DNA from: an uncultured Allobaculum sp.
GTDB taxonomy: Bacteria; Bacillota_I; Bacilli_A; Erysipelotrichales; Erysipelotrichaceae
DNA length: 33,840 nt
Direction: 5' to 3'
Assembly (NCBI GenBank): GCA_910577085.1
Contig: CAJTLE010000015.1
Span: 1 to 33,840 of the forward strand
Shown here: positions 13,784 through 20,997 of the stretch, piece by piece
Layout of the letters: each line of letters starts with the position of its first letter
How positions within the stretch are numbered: position 1 is the stretch's first letter
The notes under the pieces: generated by a model
What the model was told of the DNA's origin: nothing
The model's database searches: none
The model's input: the letters and a program-made list of their open reading frames with translations, nothing else
Translations under genes and position numbers: made by a program

Positions 13784-14548
13784 TTGGCAGGCGCAGCCAA
13801 ACTATACAAAGCTGTGCGAACAAACATGAATAGACCTCATACAACAATTCAGATTCTAAGTTCACTCAACGGCCGGATTGATGGACCGTATATGGGGGTC
13901 GAGATCACGGCAGAAGGCTCAAAATATTATGGACAGGCCCGTACAGTTGCCCATGCTGATGCGTGGCTGTATGGGACGAAAACGGTCGATGAATTCTTAG
14001 ACGGAAACACACCAGACCTTGCACCGTATCAGAACAAGAGCGTTGAACCTGGTGATTTTGTCTGTCCTAAAGAAGCGGATCTTTATTTCGTCGCTTTAGA
14101 CCCAATGGGGCAGCTTGGCTGGACCAGCCGGTTTTATACACGGCCAGGCCGACCAGATGCGCAGGTGATTGAAGTGGTCAGTGCGCTTGCTTCTCAGGCG
14201 TATCTTGCTTACTTACGAGATTTAAAGATTTCCTAAATCGTGATGGATTCAGAAGATCTGGATGCCCGGATCATCAGTGAAAAATTGTATTCTTTCTTTG
14301 GCATTGAAAAGATGCTTGTCTGTGGTGGCGGCATGGCCGACTGGACATTCTTATCGGCTGGTGTTGTCGATAAACTGTCCCTCTTCCTGGTTCCGGCAGC
14401 GGATGGAGAAGTAAACACTGCCTCTGTTTTTGCGAAAATTCCGGACTCCAAAAACAATGCCCCTGTTTCGTTTGAATTGAAAAATGTTGATGTCCTTACA
14501 GATGGCATTGTCCACCTGACTTATATTCCGCAAAACATTCAGGAATAG
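13784..14548 (+). pseudogene. RibD C-terminal-domain (DHFR-like) reductase gene with an in-frame stop
   Basis: Two open segments (13784-14236 and 14237-14548) are in the same frame, separated only by TAA at 14234-14236. Together they encode about 240-254 aa, the length of a single-domain RibD_C reductase. Motifs run in order: IQILSSLNGRIDG at the start, then AYLRDLKIS-stop-IVMDSEDLDARI, then FGIEKMLVCGGGMADWTFLS and KLSLFLVPAADG. The family usually has an aromatic at the stop position ('ISYI..G...DL..AL..L...GI..LL.EGGG'), so one base change (TAT or TAC to TAA) would explain it. The start is uncertain: TTG at 13784 extends the frame and ATG at 13826 starts near the expected N-terminus, but neither has a good ribosome site. 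Members reduce small heterocycles with NADPH. Loss of function or a sequencing error are both possible. Confidence 0.8.
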
Positions 14549-14970
14549 CCAGCGTCGATGAACAGACTGGAAGACTGGAAAGGCTTTTGGGTATGAGAAT
14601 ATCTCTTTCCTCACGACATCGGACTTTTTTGACAGCCAATGATCTTACCAATTTCCCAAGCTCTCCTTTTTGATCAGACTGGTTTCTTACTTGGCATCTT
14701 GTGCAGAGGATTCGAAGAAAGAACCGCAGCTGAATGCAGATGGACAAACGAATGACCCGCGTTTACAAATCTTAAAAGGATGGAGCATATGTAAAAATGC
14801 CATTTTCCCAACTCTGACTGCAGAGCCGGAAAAATGGCATTTTGTGCTTTTGTCCATCCTTGAATTTCCAATACTTAATCTGTCAAGACTTGAGCTTCCA
14901 GTTCGTGAGCGGTGCAGCTGCAGATCCATCAAGATCCCTGCATTGAGAAGAAATTGAGTTCCTGTTTTGG
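14549..14970. other. Convergent intergenic region with a large palindrome
   Basis: Lies between the plus-strand pseudogene and the minus-strand AEC transporter gene. It contains the imperfect palindrome described separately (14774-14869). No convincing ORF; the frames on both strands here share no recognisable motif. Confidence 0.5.
14774..14869. repeat. Large imperfect palindrome between convergent genes
   Basis: Arms of about 46 bases flank a 4-base centre (ACTG, about 14817-14820). Best pairing: AAGGATGGA (from 14775) with TCCATCCTT, AAAATGCCATTTT with AAAAATGGCATTTT, and CTCTG with CAGAG. Arms match well apart from a variable patch of about eight bases. It sits between two convergent transcription units and could act as a bidirectional terminator, although T-runs are short. 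It also resembles a solitary MITE-like or REP-like element. Confidence 0.7.
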
Positions 14971-15897
14971 TTAAAAAGCGTTGAGAATCAGTGTCCATAA
15001 CGGCAGGGTAATCGTGGAAGCAGCCGTGGAAAGGAAGATCATTTTTCCTGAAAACGGAGCATTGACTCCATATTTCTGCGAAAGCATGGCCATCGTAACC
15101 GGAGCTGGCATGGCACTTTCAAGCACACAGATCTTTAACGGCATCCCGCCAATGTGAAAAAGCATCAGCCCGCCCAGCACCAGGCAGGGAATGACGATCA
15201 ATCGAAGAACGGTGTAAAGAATGACGTTTTTATCGAACAAATCCCGCACTGGGATTTCGGAAAGAATGACCCCGATAATAATCATGATCAATACCGTGTT
15301 GCATCCGCCAAGCGAAGATACGGTCTGGGTGATCAGAGTGGGCAGTTCATAGCCAAGACTTTGCAGGACCAGGGTGATGATTCCCAAAAAGATCGCAATC
15401 ATGCAGGGATGAGTAACGACCTTGATCACCAGATCTTTCAGACGGACGACATGGTCGCGATTGTATAAAGCCACACCATAACTCCACATGACAATCCGAA
15501 GTGGAATCGCATAAATCGAAGTGTACAGAACCCCTTCCTGACCAAAGGCAGCCTGTCCTATAACCATCCCCAGCGTTCCAGCATTGTTCGAGACCGTTCC
15601 ATATTCCAGATTGGTTCGCTCGCTTTTATCGGACACAAACTTCCAGATCCAGCCCGAGACCACAATGAAGATAACCTGAAGTAAAATGGCCAGAACCAGA
15701 ATAGAGAAAGTCGAGTTCAAAATCTCCGGTGTCAGTTTGGTCTGAAAGGCATGAAAAATCGAGCAGGGCAGAATCAGGTTCATCACCAGACCATTTAGCT
15801 GGTCAGCACTCGCTCTGCTGATCCATTTCTTTTTGCCAAACAACAAGCCGATCGCCAGAAAGATCAGAATCTGAATCTGCAGGCGAATCATTTCCAT
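14971..15897 (-). CDS. AEC (auxin efflux carrier/malate permease-like) family transporter
   Basis: 308 aa from the chosen start. The family moves organic acids across the membrane in bacteria. About ten hydrophobic helices are seen in two five-helix halves, with the typical internal glycine/asparagine-rich turns: LEYGTVSNNAGTLGMVIGQA in the first half and CVLESAMPAPVTMAMLSQKY in the second. The ATG at 15897 (third in a run of four) is preferred because AAGGA lies six bases upstream; the ORF could begin at 15927 or 15903. A TATAAT -10 is on the minus strand at 15988-15993. Substrate is not predictable. Downstream lies the palindrome. Confidence 0.85.
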   Translation of the reverse strand: MEMIRLQIQILIFLAIGLLFGKKKWISRASADQLNGLVMNLILPCSIFHAFQTKLTPEILNSTFSILVLAILLQVIFIVVSGWIWKFVSDKSERTNLEYGTVSNNAGTLGMVIGQAAFGQEGVLYTSIYAIPLRIVMWSYGVALYNRDHVVRLKDLVIKVVTHPCMIAIFLGIITLVLQSLGYELPTLITQTVSSLGGCNTVLIMIIIGVILSEIPVRDLFDKNVILYTVLRLIVIPCLVLGGLMLFHIGGMPLKICVLESAMPAPVTMAMLSQKYGVNAPFSGKMIFLSTAASTITLPLWTLILNAF

Positions 15898-15987
15898 ATC
15901 CATTCCTTCTTTCTTCATTCTCTTCAATTTCCAAAAGGATCAGACGATCAAACCTTTGCAGGAAAGGATTCTTCTGGAATGGTCTTA

Positions 15988-15993
15988 ATTATA
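15988..15993 (-). promoter_or_regulatory. Candidate -10 (TATAAT) for the AEC transporter gene
   Basis: The minus strand reads GACTATAATTAAG. No convincing -35 is found at 16-18 bases, so only the -10 is proposed. Confidence 0.35.
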
Positions 15994-16159
15994 GTCGGGA
16001 GACATTTTTTTGAAGAGAAATTGAAAATGTGAGGGGAAAGAGTTGCAAAATCAGCTTTGAAACGGACAGATTTTTGATTCTGTGTGCGTTGTAAGGCCTG
16101 TGAGCGTGGTCATACGATGTGAAAAAGCGGTAAGGCATGGTAAATGAAAAAAAGTTCTC

Positions 16160-16165
16160 TATAAT
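16160..16165 (+). promoter_or_regulatory. Candidate -10 (TATAAT) for the lipoprotein gene
   Basis: TCTCTATAATTAATG lies about 55 bases upstream of the lipoprotein start, which is a normal leader length. The -35 (TGGTAA at 17 bases) is poor. Confidence 0.4.
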
Positions 16166-16218
16166 TAATGGGCAGACGATTTCTGTTTCAAACAAAAGAT
16201 GGTATCAGGGAGGAATGT

Positions 16219-16752
16219 ATGAGAATTTTCAGAACTTTATTGATCAGCGGCCTTTGTCTTCTGACCTTGACAGGCTGTTCGAAAAAAAGCAACGATGCCT
16301 CGCTTACTTCTTCAACGGATTCCACATCAGTCAGTGTCGTAAAAAATGTCCGCAAGGAATTCAAAGCGGCAGACCAGATCCAGCAGGACCTTTCTGCTCA
16401 GGGCTGGAATGTGAAGTTCACCGAACCGGGAACCATCGGTCTTTTTGATGCTTCTCAGGTGGTCTATACCTTTGCGGCTAAAAATCAGGACTCCATGATT
16501 ATGTTTGGCACCTGGTTTCACTCGCCACAGGAAGCACAGAGTGCCTATCAGACCATTGTTCCATCGCCAACAGCAGAGGGAATTCAGGATGAAAGCGGCG
16601 ATAACTACCAGCAGGCTTTTGTCACAATGCCGGATGCGGGCGGCTATTGGCTGATCCGTCAGATCGGCGGCTGTGTGTTTGGAGTATGGTCAGACAGCCA
16701 GATTTCCGAGCCAGCTATGGCTGCTATTCTGGATTCCTTCCAGAGTGCTTAA
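16219..16752 (+). CDS. Predicted lipoprotein, unknown function
   Basis: 177 aa from the chosen start. The N-terminus MRIFRTLLISGLCLLTLTGC is a textbook lipoprotein signal with LTGC lipobox, so it should be exported and lipidated at Cys20. A serine/threonine-rich linker follows, then a globular domain of about 130 aa with many aromatic and glycine residues (FGTWFHSPQEAQSAYQ, GGYWLIRQIGGCVFGVWSD). The start at 16219 is fixed by AGGGAGGA seven bases upstream and by the signal peptide; the longer frame to 16168 would bury the signal. No family recognised. Monocistronic; a tRNA gene follows. Confidence 0.85.
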   Translation: MRIFRTLLISGLCLLTLTGCSKKSNDASLTSSTDSTSVSVVKNVRKEFKAADQIQQDLSAQGWNVKFTEPGTIGLFDASQVVYTFAAKNQDSMIMFGTWFHSPQEAQSAYQTIVPSPTAEGIQDESGDNYQQAFVTMPDAGGYWLIRQIGGCVFGVWSDSQISEPAMAAILDSFQSA

Positions 16753-16847
16753 GCCAGGATGGTTGACTTGATCGACAAGTCGAAGCAGAAACAATCCGAA
16801 TCTGAAAGCATGGGTGCAAAATCGCAGGAAAATGGGAACGTTTTTTT

Positions 16848-16863
16848 CAGTGACTTGTCACTG
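16848..16863. promoter_or_regulatory. Perfect palindrome overlapping the tRNA -35
   Basis: CAGTGACTTGTCACTG is a perfect dyad (CAGTGAC-TT-GTCACTG) covering the -35 hexamer of the tRNA promoter. The two-base centre makes an RNA hairpin unlikely, so a dimeric protein binding site is the better reading. Confidence 0.5.
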
Positions 16864-16883
16864 CAGTAAAGAAGTGTTAAAAT
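16855..16883 (+). promoter_or_regulatory. Promoter of tRNA-Pro
   Basis: TTGTCA (16855-16860) and TAAAAT (16878-16883) are separated by exactly 17 bases. Transcription would start near 16890, just before the tRNA at 16897. Confidence 0.75.
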
Positions 16884-16896
16884 CATTTTCGCACCA

Positions 16897-16973
16897 CAGG
16901 ATGTAGCTTAGTTTGGTAAAGTGCTTGGTTCGGGACCAAGAGAGCGCGGGTTCAAATCCCGCCATCCTGACCA
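16897..16973 (+). tRNA. tRNA-Pro (anticodon CGG), CCA encoded
   Basis: The 77-base sequence folds as a cloverleaf. Acceptor CAGGATG (16897-16903) pairs with CATCCTG (16963-16969). Anticodon stem CTTGG/CCAAG encloses the loop TTCGGGA with anticodon CGG at 16931-16933. The T-arm is GCGGG-TTCAAAT-CCCGC, and discriminator A plus CCA ends at 16973. CGG decodes the CCG proline codon. A terminator follows immediately. Confidence 0.95.
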
Positions 16974-16982
16974 TTTAGAAAA

Positions 16983-17011
16983 TTACTCCCTTATATAAGG
17001 GAGTTTTTTAT
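16983..17011 (+). terminator. Intrinsic terminator of the tRNA transcript
   Basis: ACTCCCTTA pairs with AAGGGAGT around a short loop, followed by TTTTTTATTT. Confidence 0.85.
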
Positions 17012-17212
17012 TTGCGGAAAAGTCAATGCACAATGATTTACAACTGCGCACGATAAAATTTTCAAAATTATTGTTGTAAATGAACTGATAAATCTACCTG
17101 CTGTTGATTTGACTCGGGCCAAATCTTCTGAATTCGTAGGGATTCTATATGGGTTTTGAATTTGCTGTCTGGTAAGGTGGATGAAATAAACTCGGAAAGG
17201 AGGAAGAGAGCA

Positions 17213-17593
17213 ATGACTGAAAAAGAGACAACTTTTTTAAAAACGGAAATCACGGATTGTTCTGGCAGTCTGTTTTCAATTCAGAATCTCAAAACTTCAT
17301 CAGAGATCGCTCTTCCTCTTTTTGACAGACATGGCGACCAGATTAGTGTGGATGTCGAAAACGATGGTGACCGGTATCTTGTTTCTGATGACGGATATAT
17401 CGTGAATGATTTGATCGCTTCGGGTATTAAATTAACCGATCAGCGACTGGAAGCAATTAAGCGGATCTGTAAACAGAATTCAGTTGTTTTTGATGAAGAG
17501 GACTTTGAACTAAGGATTCATTGCTCGCGAGCTGACCTGGCTCAGACGATCCATTCATTTGGACAGATTCTGACTCAAATTTCTGATTTATAG
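17213..17593 (+). CDS. DUF1828 domain protein
   Basis: 126 aa, single domain. The core matches DUF1828: PLFDRHGDQISVDVENDGDR then YLVSDDGYIVNDLIASGIKL, where the family has 'D..GD.I...V....D.Y.L.DDG..I..L...G'. Function is unknown; the domain often appears in phage-associated and accessory genes. ATG at 17213 is preferred because GGAGG lies 14 bases upstream; the frame to 17156 lacks one. It is soluble, with no signal. The terminator at 17639 follows; the K+ channel gene beyond is convergent. Confidence 0.75.
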   Translation: MTEKETTFLKTEITDCSGSLFSIQNLKTSSEIALPLFDRHGDQISVDVENDGDRYLVSDDGYIVNDLIASGIKLTDQRLEAIKRICKQNSVVFDEEDFELRIHCSRADLAQTIHSFGQILTQISDL

Positions 17594-17638
17594 AAAAAGC
17601 CGAAGAATACAGCTAAATTCGGAAATCCCGAAAATAGT

Positions 17639-17671
17639 AACAAGGCAGGTATTGACTGCCAATTTTGTTTC
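17639..17671 (+). terminator. Intrinsic terminator
   Basis: GGCAG (17644-17648) pairs with CTGCC (17656-17660), with flanking A/T bases extending the stem, followed by AATTTTGTTT. Confidence 0.6.
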
Positions 17672-17674
17672 TTC

Positions 17675-17703
17675 TAAAAAGCCCTCATCGGTGGATGGGG
17701 GCT
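17675..17703 (-). terminator. Intrinsic terminator of the K+ channel gene
   Basis: On the minus strand AGCCCCCATC pairs with ATGAGGGCT around CACCG, then TTTTT. Confidence 0.8.
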
Positions 17704-17708
17704 GTATC

Positions 17709-18479
17709 TTATTCTTTAGATTGCATCTCTTTAAAAATCTCACGTTCTTTATCATTCAGATCCTGATAGATCTTAAAAACCCATTCAACCTTTTCGGAAT
17801 TCGGTTTTTCCACTTCTTTTTCTGCGGGCGTGATAAAGAAGGTTGTTATGCTGCTGGTCAGAGAACCAATCAAGCCAATGCCGACCAGCATTAAAACGGC
17901 TGCGACGATTCTGCCAAGCCCGGTTACTGGTGATAAATCTCCATATCCAACTGTTGTCGTCGTTACAAAGGACCACCAGAGCGCATCCTGAAACGACATT
18001 TTTTCCAGGTACATCATGCACAAGGCAGCCAGCCCAACGGAGACAACAGATAAAAGCAGAACGTATTTGAATCCATTTGTGTTGAGTAATCTTTTGGCTT
18101 TCACCGCAAATCGTCCGGCGACTGAACCGATCCGGACAATCTTGGTCATTCGCAGCGCCTTCGCAAACTTGACAGTCCGGAAAACTTTGAAAAATTTGAA
18201 CGTTCTGAATATTCGTAAAGTTGAATGGAATGGAATGATTGCGATCAGATCCATCAAATTGCCAGTGAAGAATTTCTTCTTGCTTTGGGCGATGGTCAAT
18301 CTGACAAAGTAATCAAGAACGAAAAGAGCATAGATGATTTCTTCGATAACTTTTTCACCAGGCGAAAGTCCCTGATTGAAGTCAATGACCGCCAGCACCA
18401 CAGAAAAGATGGCCAGAATGCAGATGGTTATGTTGCAGGATTTAGAGTCTGTAAGTTTTTGGATTTTATTTCGGTTCAT
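17709..18479 (-). CDS. Voltage-gated potassium channel (six-segment type)
   Basis: 256 aa membrane protein. A voltage-sensor-like S1-S4 region occupies about residues 15-117. S4 (89-117) carries the repeated basic pattern LRIFRTFKFFKVFRTVKF, then AKALRMTKIVR. S5 is about 137-158. The pore helix and selectivity filter TTTTVGYGDLSP (173-184) identify K+ selectivity, and S6 is about 189-214. A cytosolic tail with KEREIFKEMQSKE follows. Length is typical of small bacterial Kv channels. The start overlaps the stop of a 16-codon upstream ORF by four bases (ATGA), suggesting translational coupling; no ribosome site is obvious before the channel ATG itself. Confidence 0.9.
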   Translation of the reverse strand: MNRNKIQKLTDSKSCNITICILAIFSVVLAVIDFNQGLSPGEKVIEEIIYALFVLDYFVRLTIAQSKKKFFTGNLMDLIAIIPFHSTLRIFRTFKFFKVFRTVKFAKALRMTKIVRIGSVAGRFAVKAKRLLNTNGFKYVLLLSVVSVGLAALCMMYLEKMSFQDALWWSFVTTTTVGYGDLSPVTGLGRIVAAVLMLVGIGLIGSLTSSITTFFITPAEKEVEKPNSEKVEWVFKIYQDLNDKEREIFKEMQSKE

Positions 18480-18526
18480 CGCTTTAAATCATCCGGATCA
18501 ACTCCGCCTATTATTCTGTATTCCAT
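18476..18526 (-). CDS. Upstream leader peptide (16 aa) coupled to the K+ channel gene
   Basis: ATG at 18526 opens a frame reading MEYRIIGGVDPDDLKR-stop. Its TGA overlaps the channel ATG (ATGA at 18479-18476). A purine stretch (GAGAAGG) lies about 11 bases upstream. It may be a leader that couples ribosomes into the channel gene, or a chance frame. Confidence 0.35.
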   Translation of the reverse strand: MEYRIIGGVDPDDLKR

Positions 18527-18561
18527 TTCAGCGTGTACCTTCTCTTCTTTTCTCTTTTCTC

Positions 18562-18567
18562 ATTATA
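18562..18567 (-). promoter_or_regulatory. Candidate -10 (TATAAT) for the K+ channel transcript
   Basis: The minus strand reads CCTATAATGAGAA. A TTCTTT at 17 bases is a poor -35. The position suits a transcript that includes the leader peptide. Confidence 0.35.
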
Positions 18568-18783
18568 GGAAGGTTCGATCAGCGAAAGAATCTGTTTTGG
18601 CTGCAGGGGTGCGTTTTGCCTGAAAATCGGTGGATTTGGATTTGGAGAAACAGGAATCAAAGAAAAAGAAATGAGAACGCAATATCCCGGAATAGTTCCA
18701 ACTCCTGAAAGTCAGCTCGGTTTGGGCCAAGAAGACAGATTTAACCAGAGCTTGGCTGATAGAGCTTGATTGATAGAGCTTGA

Positions 18784-18836
18784 CCGAAAAAAAGAACACC
18801 TGCCGCTGTTTTCGTACAGGTGTTCTTCAAAATAGG
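18784..18836 (-). terminator. Intrinsic terminator
   Basis: On the minus strand GAACACCTG (18835-18827) pairs perfectly with CAGGTGTTC (18802-18794) and is followed by a seven-base T-run. Confidence 0.85.
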
Positions 18837-18916
18837 CACTCTTCAAATTGACTTGTTAATGATGGTGAGGGTTTCTTTTTGCCTCTTGTTTACCGTGTTG
18901 GAAGCTTTCCTTCTCG

Positions 18917-19828
18917 TTATTTTTTCTTGCCGTAGAAAGTTTCGCCGTTAGCGATCATTTTATCGAGCTGTTTTTCGATCAGTTTGTAGTGGAAAGGAGC
19001 CACTTCGTCCGGGATATTCACGAACTGGTGGTTGATATTGCGTGCGGTTGGCAGACCAACGATATCCAGAATTTCAAATGGCCCACGGGGAGCGCCAGTT
19101 CCTTTTTTCCAGGCTTTATCAATATCTTCCGGGGAGGCAACTTCAGTGACGTACAGATCCTGTGCAGCCATAAGGAATGGAATCAGCATGGAGTTGAGAA
19201 GATAGCCGGCTTTTTCCTTATGCAGTTCAACCGGATCCATGCCGATGGAATGCGCATAAGCCACGGCTTCGTCAAATGCTTCTTTGGATGTTTCTGGCTG
19301 AGACATGATTTCAACCAGGTTCTCTTTCCAGATATGGTTTGCAAAATGCATAGCCAAGTAGCGGGATGGATCACCGGTATATTTGGCAAAAGCGGATGGA
19401 AGCATAGAAGATGAGTTAGTCAGCAGCAGTGTTTTTTCTTCAAGGTTTGGTTTGAGCTTGTTGTAGAATTCGATCTTGTCCTGTGGATCTTCAGAAACGG
19501 CTTCAATTATGACATCCGCATCTTTGGCTGCTTCAGCCAGATCCAGTGTGATTTTAATGGCTTTGAGTGCTTCTTCAGCTTTTTGAATCGCCTGATCTGC
19601 ATCGAATGGTTCATCAGTTTTGAAGCCTGCTGGAACCAGAGCCGGATTTTTTTTGGCTGCTTCAAGATCAGCCATGACTGCGTCATGAACCCATTTCATT
19701 TTTGGCTCCATGCGGCCGATGCTTCCTTCAGAACGAAGCCAGATGGTTGTGTCGTTGCCATTGTAGGCATTCATGAAGGCAATCTGGGTGCCCAGGACGC
19801 CTCCGCCAGCGATTGTTACTTTTTTCAT
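18917..19828 (-). CDS. 3-hydroxyacyl-CoA dehydrogenase (NAD-binding)
   Basis: 303 aa. The enzyme oxidises L-3-hydroxyacyl-CoA (or the reverse, in butyrate-type fermentation). The Rossmann nucleotide motif AGGGVLGTQIA lies at about residues 7-17. ADVIIEAVSEDPQDKIEFY and LLLTNSSSMLPSAFAKYTGD carry the catalytic serine region. HFANHIWKENLVEI contains the usual H of the catalytic His-Glu pair, and GYLLNSMLIPFLMAAQDLY is the C-terminal helix typical of the domain. HF-AN replaces the usual HFFNP, a known variation. The ATG at 19828 has GAGGTG seven bases upstream and is preferred to 19837. No acyl-CoA dehydrogenase, crotonase or thiolase is nearby, so the pathway is unclear; some relatives act on other hydroxyacids. 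Confidence 0.85.
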   Translation of the reverse strand: MKKVTIAGGGVLGTQIAFMNAYNGNDTTIWLRSEGSIGRMEPKMKWVHDAVMADLEAAKKNPALVPAGFKTDEPFDADQAIQKAEEALKAIKITLDLAEAAKDADVIIEAVSEDPQDKIEFYNKLKPNLEEKTLLLTNSSSMLPSAFAKYTGDPSRYLAMHFANHIWKENLVEIMSQPETSKEAFDEAVAYAHSIGMDPVELHKEKAGYLLNSMLIPFLMAAQDLYVTEVASPEDIDKAWKKGTGAPRGPFEILDIVGLPTARNINHQFVNIPDEVAPFHYKLIEKQLDKMIANGETFYGKKK

Positions 19829-20235
19829 TTCAATCACCTCTACTCTTTCTTTGTCTTCTCAGTGTATCCTAAAAATGAATTTGAAAGCACTTAAGATGAT
19901 TGCAAAATGGTCATTACACTTGAACTGTTGAAAAAGTGAAAAAACAATTCGCGCCAAATCTTAACTTCTTATCTTTTCCGTGTGACTGGCAGTGACTGTT
20001 CTTCGATCCGCGTTTATCGCATATTCGGTTATTCTGTCTGATCGTAATTTTGCCCGATGATGATCGTGGAGACAGGAGAAGTTGACTTGGAGAGCAGAGA
20101 AGGACTGACGTTTTTGGTGAACAGTGAAACATGATCTTCTTTCAAAAGACAAGACTTAGTATCATCGAAAGCAGCAGGAATCTGCGAACTGAATCAGAAT
20201 TCAAACTGGTTAGAGATACAAGAGGGAGAAAAACC
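19829..20235. other. Divergent intergenic region
   Basis: Lies between the minus-strand dehydrogenase gene and the plus-strand reductase gene, so should hold both promoters. A TACACT (minus, around 19863) is a possible -10. No convincing ORF or structural repeat was found. Confidence 0.4.
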
Positions 20236-20772
20236 ATGACGCGAAAAATCATTCTTTATATTTCACAGAGTCTGGATGGCTTTATCGCCGACCAGAATGG
20301 AGGAGTGGACTGGATTGCGGGTAACGTTGAGCCGTATGAAAGTGACTATGGTTATGAGGACTTTATTCAGAACGTGGATACGGTCATTTGCGGAGCCACA
20401 ACCTATCGGCAGATCCGGGACGAACTTTCTCCTGGCCAGTGGCCTTATGAAGCTTTGCAAAGCTACGTCCTGACGCATGAAAAACTCGAAGACACAGACA
20501 ATATTCACTTTGTGGATACGCACATTCAGCACCTGATCCATACCCTGCAACAGCAGGAAGGAAAAGCGATTTGGATCTGTGGTGGAGCCAATCTGATTCA
20601 CCAGTGCATGCAGGCAGATCTGATTGATGAGTACCAGATTACGACGGTTCCTGTTCTTCTTGGTGATGGTATCCGGCTTTTTGAGAAAGATTGCCCCAGA
20701 ATTCAGCTCAAACTTGAATCGATCAGAGAAGAGAATGGTCTGATTCTGGCGGTTTATCAAAAGCAGAATTAG
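20236..20772 (+). CDS. Dihydrofolate reductase-like (RibD_C) protein
   Basis: 178 aa. Small proteins of the RibD C-terminal/DHFR-like fold reduce pteridine-like or other heterocyclic substrates with NADPH; the true substrate is unknown. The N-terminal YISQSLDGFIADQNGGVDWI matches the family. AIWICGGANLIHQCMQADLI is the conserved GG motif that binds cofactor, and DEYQITTVPVLLGDGIRLFE is the C-terminal signature. GAGGGAGA precedes ATG 20236, whereas the longer frame to 20131 has no ribosome site. The related but broken gene at 13784 belongs to the same superfamily. Similar proteins are often annotated as 'dihydrofolate reductase family protein'. Confidence 0.88.
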   Translation: MTRKIILYISQSLDGFIADQNGGVDWIAGNVEPYESDYGYEDFIQNVDTVICGATTYRQIRDELSPGQWPYEALQSYVLTHEKLEDTDNIHFVDTHIQHLIHTLQQQEGKAIWICGGANLIHQCMQADLIDEYQITTVPVLLGDGIRLFEKDCPRIQLKLESIREENGLILAVYQKQN

Positions 20773-20839
20773 ACAAGAGACAAAATCAGCAGCGAATGCT
20801 AACAGGAAGCACGCGGCCCAGGTCATCATGCGGGACAAG

Positions 20840-20862
20840 TAATATGGTAAGAAGCCATATTA
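20840..20862. promoter_or_regulatory. Palindrome upstream of larA (possible operator)
   Basis: TAATATGG (20840-20847) and CCATATTA (20855-20862) flank TAAGAAG. Eight-base perfect arms about 90 bases upstream of the larA -10 fit a regulator site or a weak terminator of the preceding gene. Confidence 0.4.
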
Positions 20863-20923
20863 ATGGACAAAGAGGACCCAGTTGGTGATGCAATCACAGA
20901 AATATGCGAATAAACATCATCAA

Positions 20924-20938
20924 ATGAAAGCGGATACA
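20924..20938. promoter_or_regulatory. cre (CcpA) site at the larA promoter
   Basis: ATGAAAGCGGATACA matches the consensus WTGNAANCGNWNNCW at all positions. It lies directly upstream of the -10 (TATAAT, 20940-20945), so CcpA binding would block RNA polymerase. Confidence 0.65.
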
Positions 20939-20939
20939 C

Positions 20940-20945
20940 TATAAT
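20940..20945 (+). promoter_or_regulatory. larA promoter -10 box
   Basis: TATAAT lies 53 bases upstream of the larA start. The -35 is not clear (TCATCA at 17 bases). Overlap with the cre site supports it. Confidence 0.55.
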
Positions 20946-20997
20946 GGACTTAACAGCAAGATTGGTAGCACCAAAAAAGATAAGGAGAAGCAATGCT

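Larger units (their letters stand above)
18480..18916. other. Intergenic stretch upstream of the K+ channel gene
   Basis: Contains the leader peptide and -10 described above, and the minus-strand terminator of the 3-hydroxyacyl-CoA dehydrogenase gene (18784-18836). Between 18590 and 18780 I see nothing distinctive, apart from a direct repeat of AGAGCTTGA- or TAGAGCTTGA-like words around 18760-18782. Confidence 0.5.

Noticed and set aside
14670..14998. Overlapping ORFs on both strands around the palindrome
   Set aside because: Their translations mirror each other because of the inverted repeat; no ribosome site or motif supports either.
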